Assembly: GCA_030039035.1 (NCBI GenBank)
Contig: JASHQQ010000208.1
Span: 1 to 37,123, forward strand
DNA length: 37,123 nt
Source of the DNA: Acidobacteriaceae bacterium
Lineage (GTDB): Bacteria; Acidobacteriota; Terriglobia; Terriglobales; Acidobacteriaceae
Direction of reading: 5' to 3'
The position numbers and the translations under genes were made by a program. This document shows positions 1 through 8,710 of the stretch, one piece after another (within the stretch, counting starts at the first letter, position 1; every line of letters starts with the position of its first letter). The notes beneath the pieces were generated by a model that saw only the letters and a program-made list of their open reading frames with translations, searched no databases and was not told the origin of the DNA.

Positions 1-1148
1 ACACCCGCAGCCACGGCCAGCAGAATCGAAAGCCCGATCGACCGGCCGTTCAGCGAGATGTTCGACCACCCCGCCATGTAGCGGGCCACCTTCTGCGGCA
101 TCGAGATCACCGTGAAATGCAGATACGCCTGGGCATAGACCAGTCCGAATGCCGCGCCGGCGAGCCCCAGCACGACGCTCTCCGTCAAAAGTTGCCGTAC
201 CAGACGCGACCGGCCCGCGCCCAGCGCCGTGTGCACGGCGATCTCCGGGCGGCGCGCCATGCCGCGCGCAAACTGCAGGTTGGCGATGTTGGCGCACACC
301 ACCAGCAGGACAAACAGCGTGGCGGCCTGCACGAGGTTCATGTAGAGCGGCGTCAGGTCGCCGTTCATCTCCGCCAGCAGCGGCGTCACGCGCACGCTCC
401 ATCCCTTGTTGGTAGCCGGGTATTGCTGTTCGAGCCGCCTGGCGATGATGTCCAGCTCGCTCTGCGCCTGTTTCGCGGTTACGCCGCTCCGCAGCCGGCC
501 GATGACGATGGTATCGTGCGCGCTGCGGTTGGCAAGCTGCGCATCGGTGGGCGCAAAGGGAAGAAACAGATCGACCGTCGACGGGTATTGCATCGTCTTC
601 GGCAGAACGCCGATGACCGTGTACGCGTGCTGGTCGAGCTCGATCGTGCGGCCCACGATGCCGCCGTCGCTGCCGAAGTGGTCCCTCCAGAACGCGTAGC
701 CGAGCACGGCGACGTCGTTGCGTCCGCGTGCGGTCTCGCCCTGCGTAAACACGCGCCCCAGAAACGCGTTGGTCCGCAAGACGCTGAAGAATGCCGGCGT
801 CGTGAAATCCGCCGAGACGTGCGCGGCATCGCCGGCGCCGGTCAGGCTCATGTCGGCCGGCTCGCGCACGGCCAGCTCCTCGAACGACCGGCTCTGCTGT
901 TGCCAGGTCACGAAATTCCCCAGGGCAACCTCTTCGTCGTCGTCCTGGCCATGATGTTCGAAGATCGTCACCACCTGGTTGAGATCCGGCACTGCCAGGG
1001 GACGAAGCACCACGGCATCCATCACGCTGAAGATGCCGGTGTTGGCGCCGATGCCGACCGCCAGGGTCAGCACGGCCGTAATCGCGAATCCGGGCGACTT
1101 GCGAAGCTGCCGCAGCGCGAAGCGCAGGTCCTGGAGAAAGCTGTGCAT
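1..1148 (-). CDS. ADOP-type MacB/FtsX permease, 5' part (cut by window edge)
   Basis: About 382 N-terminal codons are present and the gene continues past base 1. The ATG at 1148-1146 follows a strong GGAGG about 6 bases upstream. The protein opens with MHSFLQDLRFALRQLRKSPG, then a first membrane segment at about residues 22-45. A periplasmic MacB-type core domain follows, then a second hydrophobic stretch with the FtsX-like pattern ANIANLQFARG and ALGAGRSRLVRQLLTES. That layout is typical of acidobacterial duplicated orphan permeases, a family (TIGR03434, from memory) resembling MacB transport subunits but lacking a linked ATPase. No ATPase gene is visible here. It starts directly at the permease and lacks the charged roughly 80-residue N-terminal extension seen in three other copies in this window. 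The substrate is unknown. Confidence 0.9.
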   Translation of the reverse strand, partial: MHSFLQDLRFALRQLRKSPGFAITAVLTLAVGIGANTGIFSVMDAVVLRPLAVPDLNQVVTIFEHHGQDDDEEVALGNFVTWQQQSRSFEELAVREPADMSLTGAGDAAHVSADFTTPAFFSVLRTNAFLGRVFTQGETARGRNDVAVLGYAFWRDHFGSDGGIVGRTIELDQHAYTVIGVLPKTMQYPSTVDLFLPFAPTDAQLANRSAHDTIVIGRLRSGVTAKQAQSELDIIARRLEQQYPATNKGWSVRVTPLLAEMNGDLTPLYMNLVQAATLFVLLVVCANIANLQFARGMARRPEIAVHTALGAGRSRLVRQLLTESVVLGLAGAAFGLVYAQAYLHFTVISMPQKVARYMAGWSNISLNGRSIGLSILLAVAAG

Positions 1149-1357
1149 CGGAATCCTCCGGCGGGAATCGACTCTTGCCGCATTGATCCGTTCACGCTGA
1201 TCGCACGTATCCAGCCAATCTTCCGGGCCGATTCACTTTGAATCCAAAAGGTTTATCCGGGTCGTCGCCGACCGGACCGGCTCCGGCTTGTCCGCATGCG
1301 GATTCCCATGTCCGTTATTGGACAGTTACGCAGCGCGGATCGCACCGTTCCCGAACC

Positions 1358-1386
1358 TTGACACATCGGGCAAACCCCTTGATGCT
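1358..1386 (+). promoter_or_regulatory. Candidate sigma-70-like promoter for the DHH gene
   Basis: A perfect TTGACA lies at 1358-1363, and 17 bases further is GATGCT (1381-1386), with TGCTAA as a shifted alternative. It sits about 50 bases upstream of the DHH phosphoesterase start in the divergent gap between that gene and the minus-strand permease. The -35 box is convincing; the -10 box is weak. Confidence 0.35.
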
Positions 1387-1433
1387 AAACAGTTCCGGCT
1401 CTGTGTTTTTCTGGTCCTTGAGGGGGTGGGTTT

Positions 1434-2423
1434 TTGCAGGTTTGTGTCTTCTACCACGACAAATGCTTCGATGGAGCTTGTTCGGCATCTCTCTTCACGC
1501 GCTTCCACCGCGAGCGCATCGCGCCCGGCGCAACCTACGATTACCACGGCCTGGTGCATCGCGCCGGCGCGCTTTTCGACGAGAGCGAGTTCACCGGCGA
1601 CGAAAACGCGATCGTCGACTTCAAGTATTCGGCCTCGCCGCGCATCACCTGGTGGTTCGACCATCACCTTTCGGCGTTCCTCACGCCGGAGGACCAGCAG
1701 CACTTCCAGCGCTGCCAGCAGGATCCCGTCTGCGCCTCGCGCAAATTCTTCGACCCCGGCTTTATCTCCTGCACCAGCTTTCTCGCCCACATTGCCTCGA
1801 CCCGCTTCGGCTTCGATACCGCGCCGGTCAGCGAACTGATCCACTGGGCCGACGTGGTGGACGGCGCGCGCTACGAAAGCCCGCAGGCGGCCGTGGAAAT
1901 GGCCCAGCCGGCCATGAAACTCACGCTCATCATCGAGGCCACCGAGGACCCGCATTTCATCCCGCGCCTCATTCCTCTGCTCACCGGGATGCCGCTTGCG
2001 CAGGTGCTCGGCCAGCCTTTTGTGGCGGAACTGCTGCCGCCGCTGCTCGATCGGCACCGTCGGGCGCTCGAACTCATCCGCGAGCGCAGCGAAGAGCGCA
2101 ACGGCACCGTCTTTTTCGACATCACCGACGTTCCCCTCGAGGGTTACAACAAGTTCATCCCTTATTATCTGTATCCGCAAGCTACCTATTCGATCGGCCT
2201 GTCGAAATCCAGTTTCCGCACCAAGGTCTCGGTCGGTTCCAATCCCTGGACGCCGGCAAAGCCCGAGCGCATGGTGAACCTCGCCGCCATCTGCGAGCGC
2301 TACGGCGGCGGCGGCCACGCCCGCGTCGGCGCCATCAGCTTCGCTCCCGACCAGGCGGATCGTGCCCGCACCGCTGCGGCGGAGATCGTTGCCGGGCTGC
2401 GCGCGAAAAACCCGCTGGCATAG
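1434..2423 (+). CDS. DHH/DHHA1-family phosphoesterase
   Basis: 329 residues. DHH proteins are Mn-dependent phosphoesterases acting on nucleotides, oligonucleotides or similar phosphodiesters. Visible motifs are an N-terminal H8-D9-x3-D13-G metal site (YHDKCFDGACS), D62 in VDFKYS, the DHH triad at residues 76-78 (WWFDHHLSAF), and the C-terminal DHHA1 signature GGGGHARVGAISF from residue 291. It is close in size to NrnA-like and oligoribonuclease-like members, but the spacing in motif I differs, so the substrate cannot be assigned. The start is TTG at 1434, preceded by a GGGGGTGGG purine run; no ATG offers a better site. It stands alone, divergent from the first permease and followed by a repeat-containing gap. 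It is cytoplasmic, with no signal peptide. Confidence 0.85.
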   Translation: MQVCVFYHDKCFDGACSASLFTRFHRERIAPGATYDYHGLVHRAGALFDESEFTGDENAIVDFKYSASPRITWWFDHHLSAFLTPEDQQHFQRCQQDPVCASRKFFDPGFISCTSFLAHIASTRFGFDTAPVSELIHWADVVDGARYESPQAAVEMAQPAMKLTLIIEATEDPHFIPRLIPLLTGMPLAQVLGQPFVAELLPPLLDRHRRALELIRERSEERNGTVFFDITDVPLEGYNKFIPYYLYPQATYSIGLSKSSFRTKVSVGSNPWTPAKPERMVNLAAICERYGGGGHARVGAISFAPDQADRARTAAAEIVAGLRAKNPLA

Positions 2424-2540
2424 GGAAACGGGTATCGACTTCCGGGTTCGCCAGGCCGGGGCGATTCCGCTGATGATTGAGTTTCGTCCAAAAACAACCC
2501 GGTTCATTGCGAAGCTCGTTACAGCTTGTTTCAAAAACGC

Positions 2541-2680
2541 CTTGTAGCAGGGCGCGACTTCAGTTGCGCCGATCCAGGTCCTTCATTTATGAATTCCTCG
2601 CGGGCTTCAGCCCGCCAGGAACCGCTATGCCATCGGTTTTTCCGCAGCCGTTTCAGTCGTGCCGTGAGCGACCCCGAAAA
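2541..2680 (+). repeat. Dispersed palindromic repeat, family A (composite copy)
   Basis: Most of the 388-base gap 2424-2811 is repeat and promoter. Three modules are visible. The first, at 2550-2570, reads GACTTCAGTTGCGCC at its core, an imperfect palindrome. The second, CGGGCTTCAGCCCG at 2601-2614, is a perfect short hairpin. The third, at 2637-2664, starts TTTTTCCGCAGCC and ends CAGTCGTGCCG. The same modules recur at 11800-11948, in argS at about 29974-30035, and at 32689-32765. No ORF with a credible ribosome site lies in the gap. Confidence 0.7.
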
Positions 2681-2754
2681 TCCTGAACGGTCTTGATCCC
2701 TGAGGTTCAAAATGCGATCGGATGCAACGATCCAAAACAAGGCTCCCTGCCGAT

Positions 2755-2807
2755 TCTCCTTGACAGCTTAGGAGAGTTCGCGGTAATCTCCTAATCGTTT
2801 TAGGAGA
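2755..2807 (+). promoter_or_regulatory. PadR promoter with two tandem palindromic operators
   Basis: A perfect -35 TTGACA is at 2760-2765 and a -10-like TAATCT at 2784-2789 (18-base spacer). Two palindromes of the form TCTCCT-N9-AGGAGA lie at 2755-2775 and 2787-2807. Their starts are 32 bases apart, about three helical turns. The first covers the -35 box and spacer; the second covers the -10 edge, the expected transcription start and the Shine-Dalgarno AGGAG of the PadR gene. The second also extends to an 8-5-8 repeat (TCTCCTAA / TTAGGAGA) that could fold in RNA and mask the ribosome site. PadR proteins commonly repress their own promoters; that this one binds here is inference. Confidence 0.65.
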
Positions 2808-2811
2808 GCCC

Positions 2812-3153
2812 ATGCCTGACCAGGCGCAGATTCTTCCCGGAACCCTCGATCTTCTCATCCTCAAAGCCGTCTCGCTGGGGCCGCTGCACGGCTACGGCGT
2901 GCTGCTGCGCATCGGCCAGATCTCGGACAGCGCGCTGCTCATCGAGCAGGGCGCGCTCTATCCGGCGCTCTTCCGCCTGGTGCGCCAGGGGCTGCTAAAG
3001 GCCAGTTGGGGAGTGTCGGAAAACAACCGCCGCGCCAAGTTCTACGAGCTGACCGCAGCGGGCCGAAAACGGCTGCGCGAGGAGACGGAAAGCTGGAACC
3101 GGCTGGCCGCGGCCATGGCCGCTTCGCTGGCGGCGCGCGCGGAGGGAATATGA
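2812..3153 (+). CDS. PadR-family transcriptional regulator (first PadR-ADOP module)
   Basis: 113 residues, the usual short PadR length. A winged helix spans about residues 10-85: LILKAVSLGPLHGYGV is the first helix region, GALYPALFRLVRQGLL the recognition region, and RRAKFYELTAAGRKRL the wing and following helix. The C-terminal helix (residues 85-110) would serve for dimerisation. It resembles the acidobacterial PadR subgroup that sits beside ADOP permeases (TIGR03433, from memory). The ATG at 2812 has AGGAG with good spacing, inside an inverted repeat. It ends 44 bases before the next permease, in the same direction, so the two are probably cotranscribed. The inducing ligand is unknown. Confidence 0.92.
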   Translation: MPDQAQILPGTLDLLILKAVSLGPLHGYGVLLRIGQISDSALLIEQGALYPALFRLVRQGLLKASWGVSENNRRAKFYELTAAGRKRLREETESWNRLAAAMAASLAARAEGI

Positions 3154-3197
3154 ACGAGGGCCAGGGAACAGAAATCAGGGACTAAGGGAAGAAGAAT

Positions 3198-5852
3198 ATG
3201 TTCGCGTATCTGCGAAATCTCGGCGTGAAGTTGTTCCGACGCGATCAGGTCGCCGAAGACATGGAAGAGGAGCTTCGCTCGCACATCGCGCACCGCGCCG
3301 ACGATCTGGAGCATTCCGGCCTCGGCCGCGCCGAAGCCGACCGCCGCGCGCGTCTCGAGTTCGGCGCCCGCGAACGCTACAAGGAGGAGAGCTACGCGGC
3401 GCTGGGCGGAAACTTCCTGGACACGCTCCTGAAGGATGTGTTTTATTCCCTGCGCGCACTGCGCAAATCGCGCAGCTTCGCCGTCACGGCGATTCTCACG
3501 CTGGCCATGGCCATCGGCGCCAACGCGGTCGTCTTCGGCGTGCTCAACGCGCTCGTCCTGCGCCCCATCAATGTACCCAATGCCGACAGTCTCTACGGCA
3601 TCGAGCGATCCGACACCAGCGACCCGGTCCAATCGTATCCGGACTATCTTGATTTGCGCGACCGGAATCGAAGCTTCGAAAGCCTGGCGGCCTATCGAAT
3701 CATAGAAGCGGGATTGGACTCGGGCAACAACCCGATCCGTAGCTTCGGGTATGAGGTCAGCGGCAATTACTTCGACATGCTGGGCATTCAGCCTTACCTG
3801 GGCCGTTTCTTTCACGGCTCCGATGAGCACGGCCCGAACAGCGCGCCGTATATCGTCCTTTCCTACGCCTTCTGGCACAGCCGCTTTCAGGATGATCGCG
3901 GCATGGTGGGCCGCGTGTTGCTCGTGAACAAGCATCCCTTCACGGTCGTCGGCATCGCTCCGCCCGGGTTCCACGGTACGTTGGTCTTTGCCTTTGGAGA
4001 TTTCTTCTTGCCCATGGTGGACACAGAAGAGGTGGATGGACAGGACCTTCTGAATTCGCGCGAGACCAATTGGATTTATCTGGCGCTGGGACATCTGAAG
4101 CCGGGCGTCAGTCCTGCGCAGGCCGTTGCCGACCTGAATTCGATAGCCGGTTATCTCCAAAAAACGTATCCCAAAGAGCATGGAAGTTTCCATTACTCGC
4201 TGTCCCGCCCCGGACTGTATGACGAGGCCCTTGGCCGACCGGTGGAGATGTTTCTGACGGGGCTGATGCTGCTCGCCGGCCTGATCCTGCTGGCGGCCTG
4301 CGCCAACCTGGGCAGCCTCTTTGCCGCGCGCGCCGCCGACCGCTCGAAAGAAGTCGCGCTTCGCCTGGCGCTCGGTTCCAGCCGCAATCGCATTCTGCGC
4401 AGCCTGTTTACCGAGGCGGCGATGATCTCTCTCGCCGGCGGGACGCTCGGGCTTTCCGGGAGCGTCGTGCTTCTGCGCGCGCTCAGCACCTGGCGGCCCC
4501 TGCCTCGATATCCGATCTCTGTGCCCGCCGACCCGGATCCAAATGTATACGGTGCGGCTTTGTTGCTGGCCCTGGTGAGCGCAATCCTCTTTGGCGCCGT
4601 ACCGGTTCGCCAGGTGCTCAAGACCACGCCGTACCAGATCGTCAAAGCCGGGTGGCAAGCCGCCGTGGGGCGCAGAATCTCGCTGCGCGACGTATTGCTC
4701 GTCATCCAGATTGCGCTCTGCGCCGTGCTGGTTACCTCGTCCATGGTCGCCGTGCGAGGCCTTGTCCGTTCGCTGCACAGCGATTTTGGATTCGACCCCG
4801 CCAACGTCACTATCGTTACGAGTGATCTCAGGATGGCCGGCTACAGCGGCGAACGCGTGCCGGAGATGCAAAAGCGCATGCTCGGCGCCATGCAGGCCAT
4901 TCCGGGGGTGGAAGCCGTGGGTTTGATTGACTGGCCGCCATTGATCAGCGGCGTTTACGAACAGGTGGATGTTTACTCGGACCAGGCCGGCGACCTGAGT
5001 CCGGCAAATGCCGTCTCCTCACCCTTTTCGTTTCGGATTTCGCCCGATTACTTCCGGGCCGCGGGCACCACGCTGCTGGCCGGCCGGACATTTTCCTGGC
5101 ACGACGACGCGAATGCGCCGCGGGTGGCCATTGTGAATCCGGCATTCGCAATCAAACTTTTCGGCTCAACGGCAAACACGCTCGGCAGCTCCTTCAAGTT
5201 GCAGGATGGAGCGCGCGTCCTTGTGGTGGGCATTGTCGAAGGAGGCAAATACAGGGGACTTGCGGACGATGCGGCTCCGGCGATGTTTGTTCCCGTTTTG
5301 CAGTCGCCTGCGCTAGGGACCAATCTGCTGATCCGCTCCAGCCGCGAACCGCAGCAAGTAGCGGGCGCCGTCAGGAAGACGCTGCGATCTCTCGATCCCG
5401 GTTTGCCTTCCTACATCGAAACCTGGAATCAACACATGGACGACTTCACCCTGTTTCCAACCCATGTCGCGGTTGTTGCGCTGGGAGTGTTAGGCATCAT
5501 GGGCGCGTTATTGTCCATCACCGGCATCTTCGGCCTGGCTGCGTACACCGTCAGCAAGCGGGTCAAAGAGCTGGGCATCCGCATCGCGCTGGGAGCGCAG
5601 AAGAGCGAGTTGTTGCGGGCCGCATTGGGGCGGGCGATCAAACTGCTCGCCGTGGGTTCGTCGGCGGGATTGATTCTTGGGATTTTGGCCAGCGGGGTTC
5701 TGTCTCACATCGTCTACCAGGCCACGCCGCGTGATCCGCTGGTTCTCGCCGGAGTAGTGCTGGCCATGGCGCTGCTTGGATTGATCGCCACGTGGATTCC
5801 CGCGCAGCGCGCTCTTTCGGTCGATCCTTTGATTCTGTTGAGGGAAGAGTGA
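3198..5852 (+). CDS. ADOP-type MacB/FtsX permease, first tandem copy
   Basis: 884 residues. The N-terminal roughly 80 residues are a charged cytoplasmic prefix (AEDMEEELRSHIAHRADDLE), followed by a first membrane helix at about 94-118, a MacB-like periplasmic domain, and a central FtsX-like block containing ACANLGSLFAARAADRSKEV. A second periplasmic domain and a C-terminal FtsX-like block (SKRVKELGIRIALGAQKSEL) follow, ending in the four-residue tail REE preceded by ILL. The duplicated permease halves are typical of the family. The ATG at 3198 has a GGAAGAAG ribosome site. The 44-base spacer after padR contains AGGG-rich low-complexity sequence. It is the likely regulatory target of the upstream PadR. 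Transport or signalling role is unknown. Confidence 0.92.
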   Translation: MFAYLRNLGVKLFRRDQVAEDMEEELRSHIAHRADDLEHSGLGRAEADRRARLEFGARERYKEESYAALGGNFLDTLLKDVFYSLRALRKSRSFAVTAILTLAMAIGANAVVFGVLNALVLRPINVPNADSLYGIERSDTSDPVQSYPDYLDLRDRNRSFESLAAYRIIEAGLDSGNNPIRSFGYEVSGNYFDMLGIQPYLGRFFHGSDEHGPNSAPYIVLSYAFWHSRFQDDRGMVGRVLLVNKHPFTVVGIAPPGFHGTLVFAFGDFFLPMVDTEEVDGQDLLNSRETNWIYLALGHLKPGVSPAQAVADLNSIAGYLQKTYPKEHGSFHYSLSRPGLYDEALGRPVEMFLTGLMLLAGLILLAACANLGSLFAARAADRSKEVALRLALGSSRNRILRSLFTEAAMISLAGGTLGLSGSVVLLRALSTWRPLPRYPISVPADPDPNVYGAALLLALVSAILFGAVPVRQVLKTTPYQIVKAGWQAAVGRRISLRDVLLVIQIALCAVLVTSSMVAVRGLVRSLHSDFGFDPANVTIVTSDLRMAGYSGERVPEMQKRMLGAMQAIPGVEAVGLIDWPPLISGVYEQVDVYSDQAGDLSPANAVSSPFSFRISPDYFRAAGTTLLAGRTFSWHDDANAPRVAIVNPAFAIKLFGSTANTLGSSFKLQDGARVLVVGIVEGGKYRGLADDAAPAMFVPVLQSPALGTNLLIRSSREPQQVAGAVRKTLRSLDPGLPSYIETWNQHMDDFTLFPTHVAVVALGVLGIMGALLSITGIFGLAAYTVSKRVKELGIRIALGAQKSELLRAALGRAIKLLAVGSSAGLILGILASGVLSHIVYQATPRDPLVLAGVVLAMALLGLIATWIPAQRALSVDPLILLREE

Positions 5853-5911
5853 AGGTGAGAGGGACTAGGGATCAGGGTTTTGACTGCTGAAGATGTACCA
5901 GGCTTGGGTGC

Positions 5912-5937
5912 CCCGGGTCCGTGTTTTCGGACGCGGG
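5912..5937 (+). other. Hairpin in the gap between the tandem permeases
   Basis: CCCG-G-GTCCG-TGTTTT-CGGAC-G-CGGG can fold into a 5-bp inner stem and 4-bp outer stem separated by a G-G mismatch. It lies 50 bases upstream of the second permease start and is not followed by a U-tract, so it is not a classical terminator. It may tune downstream expression or be another small palindromic repeat. Confidence 0.4.
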
Positions 5938-5986
5938 AAAGGATGATCATTGGTACGAATCCGTGCGGTCTGAGGACGCGATCAAC

Positions 5987-8635
5987 ATGCTCGCTTATCT
6001 TCGAAATCTTGGCTCAAAGTTGTTCCGCCATCGGCAAATCGCCGAAGAGATGGACGAGGAGCTGCGCTCCCATATCGCGCACCGCGCCGACGATCTGGAA
6101 CGCTCGGGACTCGATCGCGCCGAAGCCGGGCGCCGGGCCCGCCTCGAGTTTGGCGCGCGCGAGCGGTACCGCGAGGAAAGCTACGAAGCCCTGGGCGGCA
6201 GATTCTTCGAAAGCCTGCTCCAGGACGTGCGCCTCGCGCTGCGCGTTTTGCGCAAGTCCCCGGGATTCGCTCTCGCCGCTGTGTTAACGCTCGCGCTGGC
6301 CATCGGCGCCAACGCAGTGGTCTTCGGCGTAATGAATGCGCTGGTGCTCCACACCCTCAACGTGCCCGACGCGAAGAGTCTGTACGGGACGCAATATGGC
6401 GTCGATGCGCCATTTCAGTCGTATCCCGGTTACCGGGACCTGCGCGACCGCAACCACAGCTTTCAGGACCTCGCGGCATTCAATTTCACCCTGGGCACGG
6501 CACTCGACACCGGCAACGACCCGCAGGCTGCCGGCGGATTCGCGACCACGGGAAACTACTTCACGGTGCTCGATGCGCATCCCTACCTGGGCCGGTTGTA
6601 CACCGCGGCGGACGAGCACGGGCAGGGAAGCGCGCCCTATCTTGTGCTGAGTTACGGATACTGGCACTCGCGCTTCCAGGAGGATCGCCGTGTGATCGGA
6701 CGCGTGGTGAGCGTGAACAAGCATCCCTTCACCGTGATCGGCGTGGCGCCGCCGGGGTTCGCCGGAACGATCATGTTTGTTTCGCCGGATTTCTTCATAC
6801 CGGTCGTGGAGCAGGAGGTGATCGGCGGGAACTCGCTGACCGATCGCTCCAATACGGCTGCTCTCTTCGAAACCTTCGGCCATCTCAAGCCGGGCGTTAC
6901 CGCGCGGCAGGCCGAGGCGGACGTGAACCGCGTGGCGGCCGAGTTGGCGAAAGCGTATCCCAAGGAATTTGAGGCCAAACACATCGTCGTGGGGCGCACC
7001 GGTCTGACGGCATTCGGCGGGGCTGTGCACGGCTTCGTGGCCGCGCTCATGGCGCTGGCCGGGATGATCCTGCTGGCGGCCTGCGCCAACCTGGGCGGGC
7101 TGTTTGCGGCCCACGCTTCGGATCGCGCCAGGGAAGTGGCACTCAGGCTCGCGCTTGGCTCGCCGCGACGCCGCATCCTGCGGCAACTGATGACCGAAGC
7201 CATGCTGCTGGCGCTGGCCGGCGGCACGCTTGGAGTCATGGGAGGCATGCCGCTTTTACAAAGACTGGGCGCGTGGCATCCGTTTCCGGGAGCGCCGCTG
7301 CACATCCCGGTGACGACCGACTGGCGCATTTACGCGGCGGCGCTGGCGCTCGCGCTGCTCAGCGGATTCCTGTTCAGTATCGTGCCGGTGCGCATGGTGA
7401 TGCGCGCGCATCCTTACGAAGTCGTAAAGGCCGGCTCGACCGCCAGGGCCGGCCGCAAATTTACAGTGCGCGACGCGCTGCTGGTGGCGCAGATTGCGAT
7501 TTGCGCGCTGCTGGTAACGGCTTCGCTGGTTGCGGTGCGAGGGCTGGTGCGAAGCGTGAATGCCAGCTACGGCTTCGATCCGCGCAATGCAATGACGGCC
7601 GGCGTGAACCTGGCCAACGCCGGTTACGCCGGCGCGCGGATTCCGCAATTCAACCGCAGGATGATCGACGCAGTGGCTGCGATTCCGGGAGTGGACGCCG
7701 TGGGCCTGGTGAACAACTATCCACCGCTTGCATATGCGGCTGCGTGGCGCGAGAGGGTGTTTACGGAACAGACGCGGGACTTGACGACATCGCACGTGGC
7801 GCTGCGGCCCTACCGGTTCAATGTCTCGCCGGGATATTTGAAAGCCGCGGGAACCACGCTGCTGGCGGGCCGCGATTTCGCCTGGAGCGACGATAAAAGC
7901 GCGCCCGTGCCGGCGCTGGGCAACCGGCAGTTCGCGCTGCGGATGTTTGGGAGCATCAACGCAGCGATGGGAAAGCACTTCCGCATCGGCGACGGCACGC
8001 TGGTCGAAATCGTCGGGATTACCGAAGACGGGAAATACTTATCGCTGACCGAGGACCAGGAACCGGCGATCCTGATGCCGTCGATGCTCTATGACGATCC
8101 ACAGAGCTATCTCATCGTGCGATCGAGGCGCGATCCGCAGCAACTGCACCGGCTGATGCGAGCGAAGATCCACGAGCTCGATGCCGGGCTAACATTGGAT
8201 ATCCAGACCTGGAACCAATTGCTGGAGGTGGTGCAGTTCCCGGCGAAGGTGGCGACGATGGCGCTCGGCGCGCTGGGATTGATGGGCGCAATCCTCTCCA
8301 TCACCGGCATCTTCGGCATGGCAGCCTACTCGGTGAGCAAACGCCTGCGCGAGCTCGGCATCCGCGTGGCGCTCGGCGCAAAGCGGCGGGAGGTGCTCAA
8401 GGCGGCGCTGGGCCGCGCCGTCCGGCTGTTGGCATTCGGCTCGGTCGCCGGACTGGTCCTGGGCCTGTTGGCCACGCGCGTGCTCGCCTCGATCGTTTAC
8501 CAGGCCACGCCGCGCGATCCATTTGTCCTCGCCGGAGTGGTGCTGGCCATGGCGCTGCTCGGCCTGATCGCCACCTGGACTCCCGCCCAGCGTGCTCTCT
8601 CGGTCGATCCCATGATCCTGTTGCGCGAAGAATGA
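5987..8635 (+). CDS. ADOP-type MacB/FtsX permease, second tandem copy
   Basis: 882 residues from the ATG at 5987. A GTG at 5921 would add 22 residues, but the protein from 5987 (MLAYLRNLGSKLFRHRQIAE) lines up exactly with the upstream paralogue's start, and TGAGGA lies about 10 bases before this ATG. Domain order is the same as in the first copy: charged prefix, first helix, periplasmic domain, central FtsX-like block (ACANLGGLFAAHASDRAREV), second periplasmic domain, C-terminal FtsX-like block. The two share high identity at the ends and diverge in the periplasmic domains. The last roughly 100 bases of coding sequence are nearly the same in both, suggesting recent duplication or gene conversion. 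No ATPase partner is nearby. Confidence 0.92.
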   Translation: MLAYLRNLGSKLFRHRQIAEEMDEELRSHIAHRADDLERSGLDRAEAGRRARLEFGARERYREESYEALGGRFFESLLQDVRLALRVLRKSPGFALAAVLTLALAIGANAVVFGVMNALVLHTLNVPDAKSLYGTQYGVDAPFQSYPGYRDLRDRNHSFQDLAAFNFTLGTALDTGNDPQAAGGFATTGNYFTVLDAHPYLGRLYTAADEHGQGSAPYLVLSYGYWHSRFQEDRRVIGRVVSVNKHPFTVIGVAPPGFAGTIMFVSPDFFIPVVEQEVIGGNSLTDRSNTAALFETFGHLKPGVTARQAEADVNRVAAELAKAYPKEFEAKHIVVGRTGLTAFGGAVHGFVAALMALAGMILLAACANLGGLFAAHASDRAREVALRLALGSPRRRILRQLMTEAMLLALAGGTLGVMGGMPLLQRLGAWHPFPGAPLHIPVTTDWRIYAAALALALLSGFLFSIVPVRMVMRAHPYEVVKAGSTARAGRKFTVRDALLVAQIAICALLVTASLVAVRGLVRSVNASYGFDPRNAMTAGVNLANAGYAGARIPQFNRRMIDAVAAIPGVDAVGLVNNYPPLAYAAAWRERVFTEQTRDLTTSHVALRPYRFNVSPGYLKAAGTTLLAGRDFAWSDDKSAPVPALGNRQFALRMFGSINAAMGKHFRIGDGTLVEIVGITEDGKYLSLTEDQEPAILMPSMLYDDPQSYLIVRSRRDPQQLHRLMRAKIHELDAGLTLDIQTWNQLLEVVQFPAKVATMALGALGLMGAILSITGIFGMAAYSVSKRLRELGIRVALGAKRREVLKAALGRAVRLLAFGSVAGLVLGLLATRVLASIVYQATPRDPFVLAGVVLAMALLGLIATWTPAQRALSVDPMILLREE

Positions 8636-8653
8636 GCCGCGTCTCCGAACCTC

Positions 8654-8686
8654 TCGCCAAAACCGGACGAAAAGGGTGGGACAACC
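8654..8686 (+). repeat. Dispersed repeat, family B (copy 1)
   Basis: About 33 bases with the core CCGGACGAAAAGGGTGGGAC, matching 31501-31533 with only two or three differences. Both copies lie in gaps between convergent genes; this one separates the plus-strand permease end (8635) from the minus-strand permease end (8711). Confidence 0.6.
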
Positions 8687-8710
8687 GCGAATTGTGCAAT
8701 GACCGCGCGC

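Noticed and set aside
117-1241. Long plus-strand ORF of 374 codons
   Set aside because: It is antisense to the permease fragment, which has family motifs and a strong ribosome site; the plus-strand product is low-complexity Arg/His/Ala without a recognisable domain.
3157-3190. AGGGA/CAGGGA-rich sequence between padR and the permease, echoed at 5857-5882
   Set aside because: Similar low-complexity wording but too short and irregular to define as a repeat from two loci.
3042-4871. Minus-strand ORF of 609 codons
   Set aside because: Shadow of the first tandem ADOP permease in a GC-rich genome; no domain or ribosome site.
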